A stretch of DNA of 6,393 nucleotides from Methanobacteriota archaeon. GTDB taxonomy: Archaea > Thermoplasmatota > Poseidoniia > Poseidoniales > Poseidoniaceae. The translations under genes were made by a program, and so were the position numbers. Under the pieces are notes generated by a model. The model did not search any database and was not told the origin of the DNA. It worked only from the letters and a program-made list of their open reading frames with translations. Positions 1 through 6,177 of this stretch are shown here, one piece after another (position 1 is the stretch's first letter; each line of letters opens with the position of its first letter). The DNA lies in NCBI GenBank assembly GCA_029979405.1, contig JAPOHM010000086.1, forward strand, positions 1 to 6,393, in the 5' to 3' direction.

Positions 1-21
1 AGGTGGTGTCACTTAGTAGAG

Positions 22-103
22 TGCCGGAGGTAGGATTTGAACCTACGAAGCATTTCGCAGCGCATCTTGAGTGCGCCCCCTTTGACCACTCGGGTACTCC
101 GGC
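22..103 (-). tRNA. tRNA-Leu (anticodon CAA)
   Basis: Reads UUG leucine codons. The minus strand folds into a complete 82-nt class II cloverleaf. The 7-bp acceptor stem is GCCGGAG (97-103) with CTCCGGC (23-29). The D-arm has a 3-bp CCC/GGG stem and a loop containing GTGGTC. The anticodon stem is GCGCA/TGCGC (72-76 with 60-64), with loop CTCAAGA at 65-71 and anticodon CAA at 67-69. A 13-nt variable region (47-59) can form a short extra arm. The T-arm is GTAGG-TTCAAAT-CCTAC (30-46). The discriminator is A (position 22), as expected for archaeal tRNA-Leu. The 3' CCA is not encoded, so it must be added by nucleotidyltransferase. There is no intron. The gene lies 28 bases downstream of the giant surface-protein gene on the same strand. 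No T-run follows it within the window, and its own TATA box is not clear. Confidence 0.97.
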
Positions 104-131
104 TTGAGTCGGGCGCAGAGTTCATCAAACA

Positions 132-3100
132 TCATTCTTCCTCATCGAAATAATCTTGATTGTTTCTTCTTGAGTTAGCCATAAACAACAAAATTCCAGC
201 TATGAAAATCGACAAAAACGACAGACCAAGAAGCGTTGTTTGTGAATTGCTCGAGTCTTCACTCCTTTCCTGAACACTCGAAATAGGTACTAAAGTGACA
301 TCTTGCCCGTCAAGTTGTAGTCTCAAGCCAAGATCGCCCTCTTTCCAAGCCTCAATCTCAAACGTGTGTTTATGTGTTCTACCAGCAAGTAGTGTGAAAT
401 TGATTTGTTCCAGTATCTTTCCTGAACTGTCTAGAATGGAGAGATTAGATTCTCCATTCACCAAACCTATGTTTTCAACTATCGTATCGACATAGATAAT
501 GTCTCCAACCTGGGGCCTATACGGTGTAGCGATTATTTCCTCAAGTTCTGGCTCATACGCAATCCAGCGTATGAGTGTCTCAATTGGATCTACGGCACTA
601 GTCCCCTTACCGATAATTGAGCGACCTGAAGCGTCTGTTCCTTCAAACCAAACAATTAGATGGTCTCCTTTCTGAAGTTCTGAGGAGGTATCCATGTTCA
701 CAATTGCCGAATAGAGGTTGGAACGCACACTTTGGAACTCAACTGGAATTAGAGTATTGCTTTGCGAGCCTTCAACGATTCTTCCTTGTCTCACAAAACT
801 CCAATGCATAGTGATAGGATCGGAATTTAGACCATGGTCATCGCTTACAGTTACCTGAACTCGTCCGTTCTCTAACTTATCAGAATCTACCGATACCAAC
901 TGCCCGCCAGAAATAACGATTGTAGGCGATGTGTCATCGATGACAAAATCGATTTCATCACCTGTAGTTGTTTGATTGTATACATCGAATAACTCAGCGA
1001 TTAACTTAATCTGAGTACCATAATATGATGTATCGAAAACTACCCTATTCGTTGAAGTACCATCGCTATTCAGTGAATTCGTCATTAAATTACTCGCATT
1101 ATTTCCAATCAGTTCTATTCGATATTCCGTACTGAATGGAAGGTTGTGTGCAAAGATATCGTATCCTGCGTGGTAAGCAGCAATTTCGACGTCAACGATG
1201 TCTTGTGCGTGAATGAAGGCAATGCCATCCACGAAATCACCTAAGGGTGCAACTTTATCTTTCACACCGTTTATCTTCAAATCGATTCCACTATGCAATG
1301 ACCAATTATAGAGATTGATTGAGGTGAAAATGACATCAAGTGGAGCATTCTCATCCCACAAACTTAGCGAAGGAATGTTAGAAACTCCACCTAGTTCTTC
1401 GTCCAAATCCCATCTCAACTCGAAATCGATGTAAACATCCCAAGTATTTGTTTGCCATCTTTGCACTGATTCTGCCCTTGGTGGCTTGATGAAACAACCA
1501 ACGTCATGGTGAATTTCACCACTCCACGGTGTCCACTCAATGTCGCAAATTCCCAAGTCCTTCGAAAGCACAATTCGCATCATATCTATCGAATCAATAC
1601 CGTTGTCATCTGATACTGTGAAATTGAATGTGTGAGTATTTCCGGGCAATAGGAATCCATCCACCCTGTCAAGGCTAATCGATTCACCACCTATCCAAGT
1701 TGAGTATCTTGGCTGTACATGTATTCTTGCTAGTGGTTCTGATGAATTACCACCTCCAACTAGCGGGTTACCTGCAAGGTCAAGGCCCTCGAAATAGACG
1801 TCTAGCCATCCCACCTCTTCATTGGGTAATGGCACATTACTTTCATCGATGAATGGCAAATCAATTGTCGCCTCTGTTGCTCCAACAGGGGTCAAGAATT
1901 CGATTGATTCCCAAGTCCTACCACTACGGGAGAAGTGCATCTTCATCTTGTTTGGTAATCCATTGTCATCAGATAACTCTAGAATTAGAGGAATATTTTG
2001 CCCCGGGTGCCATACGTGTCCATCTGCAACTTGATTCCCTCCCGGGGCATCTATGAACAAAGAAATAACCTCTGAATTATTTGCATCTAAAATAAACAAA
2101 ATGTTCTGAGATTGAGATGTTGCATCTCTTGCAGTCAGAGAATATAGGGAACCAATTTCTGTCAACCTTGGAATTATTTTGAATTCAGTACCACTCAATT
2201 CCTTCTCGTATGGAGTAACTATTGATGTGTTAAACAGGCCGTTCTCATCAAAGCTTGTGGTTACATTCCCAATGACTTCATCCCCAGACAATAATTCAAT
2301 ATTTACAACAGCATCTTCTATCATTGGATGAACGTCGTTTAGTCCTGAATACCTAACTTCACCAGAAACTGAAACTTCGTTTGCACCCATTACATTGAAT
2401 GGCCATAATGGATTTGCAAAATCATGTAATGGTCGGTTATCTGACCAGGCTTTGAAATCTATAACCTCTAAGTCGTTAGTAGAAGCAGCATATTGGGCAG
2501 TACCACTTATTCCCATGACTGGACCCAAAGAAATCCCTGCACTATTTGTTGCCTTGGCAAACCAATATAGGCGCGGATTATCATCAAGCATCCATTTACC
2601 AGTCAGTGACCAAGTGACGTTTTCGCCATCCCATGAACAATTATTGGAGTCTAGTTGAATTATACCCGCACCTGAATCTTGGATGAATCTGCCACCAGTT
2701 TCCAAATTATCAACTGTAACTTGAACGATTGATTCTGAAACATTTTGAGTTGGTGAAATACTTAGTGAAATTGATTCAATGTCTGGGGTATTTGGAAGAG
2801 TTTGGTGGCTAGAGATCGCTAATTGGGTTAATCCAGGAATGAATGTTTGTTGTGGCAGAGTACGCCAATCATCGATGATGGATTTCTCATGAATTATATC
2901 ACCATCAAAAATAATGCCACCTCTTTGCGAGGCGATAGATACGTGCAAAGTAGAGGTCATGTCGTCATTTGGAGTAAACAATTCTTGCAGTGATGTATTG
3001 ATTGCAATCGTGTGACTGAAGCCTGAAATGTAATTCAATGATAGCAATTTGAAGTTCGTTAAATCTGATGTTGTGAATGAAAACTGGTACTCTGTGACAT

Positions 3101-6080
3101 AGTGCGAGAACCCTGAATTTTCTATCCAGATATAATCTTCAGACAAGATGGGTGAGTTGTCTCCATCCGTTTCAAAATTGATACCGCCACGATAACATTG
3201 AGTGATTACACCACAATTCCAAGCTTGGTTGGAGAGGTTTCTTGCGGGTAAAATGATTGAGAAATTCAATGATTCTGAGTAATTTAAATCAAATCCATAC
3301 GAGTTAGAAATTTGAGTGTCAATACCGTCTACCTCCAATCTGTAAATCTGATTTGTATAATGGAATGAGCCATTCCACATCCAGTCGATTACACCATCAG
3401 CACCCAAGTCGATACTGGGAGATTCCGGCGGAAGTAGTGTCAAGGGTTCGACTTTTATCCAATTGAAGACCTCTCCAGGCTCTATTTTTATCTCAATACT
3501 TGTCGCTTGGGCAGGTGAGAAACTATTCTCGAGTATCTTCCCACATTCATTCTCATCCATCATTGAGCCTTGGCCCCCTACTGGCAAGGTACCAGATGCG
3601 AGCACTGGTATCCTATTCGTGACGGAGCTTATCTGAGCGGAAATATTACCCTCACAATCGATGGACACATCGGCATATGGTCTCCAGTTAGGCAAATTAA
3701 GCGAGAAGTAATATTCACTCGAAACGGATGATGCTGAATCTGGATCGAGAACCCAGCTCGGAAGATTTGGGTCAAGCCTTGCTAAAATCTCCTGGTTTAG
3801 GTACTCGGTAATTCCGTGGTGAAGAATCTTGACTCGAGGCGTTATTGTCTCATTCTCAGTGGACATTTTGACTCTGAATTTCAACTGCTCATATTCCCAA
3901 GCTGCGACATTTAAATCAAATGGTAAAGTCAGATTTGAGTGATTACTGATAATATTGTCATTTGAATCAAGAACATCTACTAGTACGCTAGTTTCGTTGG
4001 GCATCTCATATAGAGATGTTAGTCGAGCCCATCCTGCAAAATCTGAATCTATTAATGGACTAGTCCATGTCCCATTATTCTGGAATCTATCGATTACAAT
4101 TCCTGCATCGTCAATATACCAACCGTCTTCTTCGACGTATGTATCTGTGAAAAAGGAGAAGCGTACTCTTACATCATTTCCTGCCAAATGCGAGATATCG
4201 CCACTGACTCTGGAGAATGTATGGCTTGGATTCGCAGTGCCGCAACCATTTGGCACTGTTGAGCCGTCAAAAATTCCAAGTTGATAGAACGGAGAATTTG
4301 GATTAACTGTGGAGGTACGGTCATAGAATCCTGAGATGTTATTCCCAAAATGTTGCCAAGTAATTCCATCATCAATAGATGTGAAAATTGAACCTCCATC
4401 CCAATCTGTTTCTGTACAAATCCAGTGATTGAATGTCAATCTAGCCGTCGCATCATCGGGAATTCGATATTTTGGAGAAATGAGATGTGTGTAGACATGA
4501 TTCGAATAGATTCCATCAAGATTGATGCCCATTCCGTTAGAGCCGCTTGGCCACAAAGTAACGTTTGGACCGTATCCATTACTATTGTCGATTACTCCTC
4601 TCTCCCAAGAAGTAGAGCCTCTAACATGGTCGATTCGCCAACCGACTGGAAGGCCCTGAACTTCTTCAAAAGAATCGTATGAAGACCAAGGGCCATTGAA
4701 TCCCTCCCAGTCAATGTATTGCCAATCGTTAGGATAACCGGAAACATTGACCAGATAATGGTCGGAATTGTCTGTAAAATTTTCTAGCATTATTGAAGTG
4801 GGATTCTGGGTGCCTGCGCCAGAAAATACCGTCAAATCATCAATCATTATCCCTTCCCAATCGTCTATTGCGGCACCACCTTGGTTGACAGTGTTATCTG
4901 TGGTTACACGGAATTTTAGCAATGTGTTAGAGGCATTCAAACTTCCTGCTGCCCAATGAGGGAAGGGATGAATGATTTCTCTCCAATCCCATGAATGTTG
5001 ATTGTAAGTAGTACCACCAACACCAATTCCGTGTGCAGGAACTCCAGGAAGGGGACTCATAATCGTCCAACTACTTCCGTTATCTTGTGAAATCATTACC
5101 ACCAAATTGTCATAATTTCCTCCCTGCATATCCCAATTCGCTTGATATATCAATTCCAAAGGTGCGGTTAGGCCACTGAGATCCACTGGAACAATCAACG
5201 TCCCATCTGCATTAGCTGAATACTCTCCACTCTTATTACCGTGAAACCATGCTGCTTGTGGATCTCCTTGGTTTGATAAATTGAAAGAGTCGATGAATAA
5301 GCCCTCGGTGGCAGCAGAGGAATTGAGTTTGTCTACGTAAAATCTGAAACCAATGTTAGTTGCATTTTGTACCAATAAATCAAGCGGGTATGATTCATGG
5401 TTCCAGGCGGTTGTGTTACCTGTCCAATTATCTAGAACTTGCCAATTGCTACCATTATCAATAGTATATTCAATCCCTGCATTGTCTCCAGAATCGAGTG
5501 AATTCCATCTATCGAATGACACGTTGAAGTATCTCACAACGTCAGGAAGTGGCCAAAATTCCGACCTAATATAACCTGAAGACCCTGGTGGCAGTGTCCC
5601 GTTTGTACCAGCAGCAAAATCTCCAGAAGTAGAATTTTCTGGGCCAAACGAAACCGCTGAAAGATTGACTGGGTACCAAAATTCATCTCCCTCTGATGAC
5701 CAATGAGCGAATTGTGGAGATATTGTTTCAAAATCTGTCATTTCACCATATGTAGAATTTGTAGCCAATGTTAGATCGCCGTTTGCTGTTAGATATGACG
5801 TTCCATTGACTGTACCTTTTGAGAAACCATTCACAGAATCAGCAGACCAAACAGTACCGTTATCGCTAGCAGGAGCCCATTTTGGTTCCACAGAGAAATG
5901 CGATGAGGAGATGGTTGAATTTGTAGGAATTTTGAAACCTTCATATGTAGAATTAGAAGGTTGCATACCTGCATCATCCGGAGTAAAACTCGGCCCTTGC
6001 CAACTCGCAATATCTGCCGAAGCCCAAGGTGAGAGCAACATTAGAATCACAAGAGCCAATGCTTGCCTTATATTGTTCAC
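132..6080 (-). CDS. Giant secreted, membrane-anchored multidomain surface protein (putative adhesin)
   Basis: A 1982-residue type I surface protein, probably displayed outside the cell for adhesion or ligand binding; no enzyme motif is visible. Residues 1-22 are a signal peptide: Arg5, a hydrophobic core, then cleavage after Ala-Ser-Ala. Residues 23-113 are Ser/Thr/Asn/Gly-rich. Three jelly-roll modules follow (about 114-270, 273-420, 469-664), each with a D[ND]G-x-x-W turn and ending in a [EW]G-x-x-I-D or DGWYIDD strand. Residues 665-760 are a further beta domain (starting WTSPLID). Residues 771-1200 hold unrecognised beta-rich segments with a DxGxDGxxD loop at 891-899. Residues 1203-1842 hold Ig-like modules, two of them related (1338-1456 and 1717-1842). 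Residues 1843-1930 are CARDB-like. Residues 1948-1968 are a transmembrane helix, followed by SRR and an acidic DYFDEEE end. GTG is the only start candidate after the in-frame TAG at 6090-6092. The family as a whole is not one I can name; the domain calls come from reading motifs. Confidence 0.93.
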   Translation of the reverse strand: MNNIRQALALVILMLLSPWASADIASWQGPSFTPDDAGMQPSNSTYEGFKIPTNSTISSSHFSVEPKWAPASDNGTVWSADSVNGFSKGTVNGTSYLTANGDLTLATNSTYGEMTDFETISPQFAHWSSEGDEFWYPVNLSAVSFGPENSTSGDFAAGTNGTLPPGSSGYIRSEFWPLPDVVRYFNVSFDRWNSLDSGDNAGIEYTIDNGSNWQVLDNWTGNTTAWNHESYPLDLLVQNATNIGFRFYVDKLNSSAATEGLFIDSFNLSNQGDPQAAWFHGNKSGEYSANADGTLIVPVDLSGLTAPLELIYQANWDMQGGNYDNLVVMISQDNGSSWTIMSPLPGVPAHGIGVGGTTYNQHSWDWREIIHPFPHWAAGSLNASNTLLKFRVTTDNTVNQGGAAIDDWEGIMIDDLTVFSGAGTQNPTSIMLENFTDNSDHYLVNVSGYPNDWQYIDWEGFNGPWSSYDSFEEVQGLPVGWRIDHVRGSTSWERGVIDNSNGYGPNVTLWPSGSNGMGINLDGIYSNHVYTHLISPKYRIPDDATARLTFNHWICTETDWDGGSIFTSIDDGITWQHFGNNISGFYDRTSTVNPNSPFYQLGIFDGSTVPNGCGTANPSHTFSRVSGDISHLAGNDVRVRFSFFTDTYVEEDGWYIDDAGIVIDRFQNNGTWTSPLIDSDFAGWARLTSLYEMPNETSVLVDVLDSNDNIISNHSNLTLPFDLNVAAWEYEQLKFRVKMSTENETITPRVKILHHGITEYLNQEILARLDPNLPSWVLDPDSASSVSSEYYFSLNLPNWRPYADVSIDCEGNISAQISSVTNRIPVLASGTLPVGGQGSMMDENECGKILENSFSPAQATSIEIKIEPGEVFNWIKVEPLTLLPPESPSIDLGADGVIDWMWNGSFHYTNQIYRLEVDGIDTQISNSYGFDLNYSESLNFSIILPARNLSNQAWNCGVITQCYRGGINFETDGDNSPILSEDYIWIENSGFSHYVTEYQFSFTTSDLTNFKLLSLNYISGFSHTIAINTSLQELFTPNDDMTSTLHVSIASQRGGIIFDGDIIHEKSIIDDWRTLPQQTFIPGLTQLAISSHQTLPNTPDIESISLSISPTQNVSESIVQVTVDNLETGGRFIQDSGAGIIQLDSNNCSWDGENVTWSLTGKWMLDDNPRLYWFAKATNSAGISLGPVMGISGTAQYAASTNDLEVIDFKAWSDNRPLHDFANPLWPFNVMGANEVSVSGEVRYSGLNDVHPMIEDAVVNIELLSGDEVIGNVTTSFDENGLFNTSIVTPYEKELSGTEFKIIPRLTEIGSLYSLTARDATSQSQNILFILDANNSEVISLFIDAPGGNQVADGHVWHPGQNIPLILELSDDNGLPNKMKMHFSRSGRTWESIEFLTPVGATEATIDLPFIDESNVPLPNEEVGWLDVYFEGLDLAGNPLVGGGNSSEPLARIHVQPRYSTWIGGESISLDRVDGFLLPGNTHTFNFTVSDDNGIDSIDMMRIVLSKDLGICDIEWTPWSGEIHHDVGCFIKPPRAESVQRWQTNTWDVYIDFELRWDLDEELGGVSNIPSLSLWDENAPLDVIFTSINLYNWSLHSGIDLKINGVKDKVAPLGDFVDGIAFIHAQDIVDVEIAAYHAGYDIFAHNLPFSTEYRIELIGNNASNLMTNSLNSDGTSTNRVVFDTSYYGTQIKLIAELFDVYNQTTTGDEIDFVIDDTSPTIVISGGQLVSVDSDKLENGRVQVTVSDDHGLNSDPITMHWSFVRQGRIVEGSQSNTLIPVEFQSVRSNLYSAIVNMDTSSELQKGDHLIVWFEGTDASGRSIIGKGTSAVDPIETLIRWIAYEPELEEIIATPYRPQVGDIIYVDTIVENIGLVNGESNLSILDSSGKILEQINFTLLAGRTHKHTFEIEAWKEGDLGLRLQLDGQDVTLVPISSVQERSEDSSNSQTTLLGLSFLSIFIAGILLFMANSRRNNQDYFDEEE
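177..239 (-). other. C-terminal transmembrane anchor (residues 1948-1968)
   Basis: A 21-residue uncharged stretch of Leu, Ile, Phe, Gly and Ala is followed at once by NSRRNNQ and the acidic end DYFDEEE. The positive charges after the helix fit the positive-inside rule, so the bulk of the protein faces outward and about 14 residues stay in the cytoplasm. No PGF, PEF or LPXTG-type sorting motif precedes the helix, so anchoring is probably by the uncleaved helix. Confidence 0.88.
291..554 (-). other. CARDB-like membrane-proximal domain (residues about 1843-1930)
   Basis: The motifs PYRPQVGDIIYVDTIVENIG, then VNGESNLSIL, then INFTLLAGRTHKHTFEIEAW match the CARDB pattern: P-x-x-G-D followed by a V-x-N-x-G strand, and a final gly-rich turn with a T/F-x-x-E/W strand. 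CARDB domains are Ig-like, are frequent in archaeal surface proteins, and often lie next to the cell-anchoring segment, as here. A Ser/Glu/Asn-rich linker (about 1931-1947) separates it from the transmembrane helix. Confidence 0.7.
555..932 (-). repeat. Ig-like module, distal copy (residues about 1717-1842)
   Basis: This membrane-proximal Ig-like module contains VSDDHGL (1745-1751), a following MHWSFVRQG strand, and WFEGTDASGRSIIGKG near 1811-1826. The same order of motifs occurs in residues 1338-1456 (LSDDNGL, MHFSRSG, YFEGLDLAGNPLVGGG), so the two are diverged copies of one domain. It begins after IDDTSPTIVISGG, a typical entry into bacterial-type Ig-like domains. It lies directly before the CARDB-like domain and forms part of the presumed stalk. 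Confidence 0.6.
1713..2069 (-). repeat. Ig-like module, proximal copy (residues about 1338-1456)
   Basis: Contains LSDDNGL (1369-1375), MHFSRSG (1381-1387) and YFEGLDLAGNPLVGGG (1429-1444). These match in order and spacing the copy at residues 1717-1842. The intervening region opens with a third, weaker VSDDNGI (1489-1495), which suggests that at least three Ig-like units derive from the same ancestor. The (Y/W)FEG-x-D-x-(A/S)G strand resembles the W/Y-x-x-D-x-A/S-G strand common in Ig-like stalk domains of surface proteins. Confidence 0.6.
2196..2474 (-). other. Ig-like / carboxypeptidase-regulatory-like beta-sandwich (residues about 1203-1295)
   Basis: The segment runs from NDLEVIDFKAW through VSVSGEVRYSG, then AVVNIELLSGDEVIGNVTTS and FDENGLFNTSIVTP. 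The order (S-G-x-V with an extended strand, then A-x-V-x-I-x-L, then T-x-F-D-x-N-G-x-F) is the usual pattern of small beta-sandwich repeats in surface proteins, where the D-x-N-G-x-F turn precedes the last strand. It probably acts as a structural spacer. The fold call is by pattern only. Confidence 0.5.
3801..4088 (-). other. Fourth beta-rich domain of the giant protein (residues about 665-760)
   Basis: Directly after the third jelly-roll module the protein reads NNGTWTSPLID, then alternating hydrophobic strands ending in LKFRVKMSTENETITPRVKIL. A W-T/R-SP-x-ID opening followed by a strand like FRVKM.T.N....P.V is common in beta-sandwich accessory domains of secreted proteins, where it often lies between carbohydrate-binding modules. 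The visible pattern supports a separate folded domain. Ligand binding is only inferred, and I cannot assign a family. Confidence 0.4.
4089..5741 (-). repeat. Three tandem diverged jelly-roll (MAM / choice-of-anchor J-like) modules within the giant protein
   Basis: Protein-level repeats in the N-terminal third of the giant protein. Module 1 is about residues 114-270 (5271-5741): DNGSNW at 208-213 and TEGLFID at 258-264. Module 2 is about 273-420 (4821-5264): DNGSSW at 333-338 and WEGIMIDD at 408-415. Module 3 is about 469-664 (4089-4676): SFEEVQGLPVGW at its start, DDGITW at 570-575 and EDGWYIDD at 651-658. The pattern FE...LP.GW, then D-G-x-x-W, then DGWYIDD is characteristic of choice-of-anchor J / cleaved-adhesin domains and of the jelly-roll region of M6 (immune inhibitor A-like) proteases. 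No protease domain accompanies it here. The copies are strongly diverged outside these motifs, so they are old duplications. Module 3 is the longest, with a Cys555-Cys613 pair in its core. Boundaries are approximate. Confidence 0.7.
6015..6080 (-). other. N-terminal signal peptide of the giant protein (residues 1-22)
   Basis: A short n-region with Arg5 is followed by the hydrophobic core ALALVILMLL, a helix-breaking Ser-Pro and an Ala-Ser-Ala cleavage site before Asp23. There is no lipobox cysteine and no twin arginine, so Sec export with signal peptidase I-type cleavage is expected. Confidence 0.88.
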
Positions 6081-6177
6081 CGCTCCTAACTAAAAAGTCT
6101 AGGGTTTCAATCTTCGTTTTTTTTGAGTGGTATTTTGGCTGAAGGGTTGATAGGTGTCCCGCGCCACGGAACTACAC
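6081..6177. promoter_or_regulatory. Divergent intergenic region holding both promoters
   Basis: The two genes start back to back, so both promoters must lie in these 97 bases or just inside the genes. An eight-T run is at 6117-6124 (A8 on the minus strand). An AT-rich TATTTT at 6131-6136 is the best TATA-like element for the plus-strand gene, predicting a start of transcription near 6157-6162 and a short leader. For the minus-strand gene the A8 tract lies about 25 bases upstream of position 6094, so it could serve as a poor TATA element. Neither matches the archaeal TTTAWATA consensus well, and no clear BRE is seen. No inverted repeat suggesting an operator was found. Confidence 0.4.
6083..6087 (-). 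promoter_or_regulatory. Possible Shine-Dalgarno AGGAG with unusually short spacing
   Basis: The minus strand reads AGGAG, then CG, then the GTG start at 6078-6080, leaving only 2 bases between motif and start codon; 5-9 is usual. It is the only purine-rich candidate near the start. The nearest alternative in-frame starts are TTG at codon 8 and GTG at codon 11, which would cut into the signal peptide and remove Arg5. GTG at 6080 is therefore kept, but this site may be weak or coincidental. Confidence 0.4.

Noticed and set aside
132..240. Archaeosortase (PGF-CTERM) or LPXTG sorting signal at the protein C-terminus
   Set aside because: The required motif before the helix is absent. Only a linker, helix and charged tail are present.
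3955..4284. 109-codon open frame on the plus strand inside the giant gene
   Set aside because: It lies fully antisense to a well-supported coding region with recognisable domains, and its protein shows no motif. It is a shadow frame.
4089..5741. M6 (immune inhibitor A-like) metalloprotease, suggested by the GWYIDD-type modules
   Set aside because: No HExxH zinc motif occurs in the protein. Only the accessory jelly-roll type domain is present.
5806..6093. 95-codon plus-strand open frame overlapping the start of the giant gene
   Set aside because: It is antisense to the signal peptide and N-terminal segment, and I see no ribosome site or recognisable protein features.
6117..6124. T8 run as a transcription terminator
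   Set aside because: It lies between two divergent genes, so no transcript should end there, and no stable hairpin precedes it.
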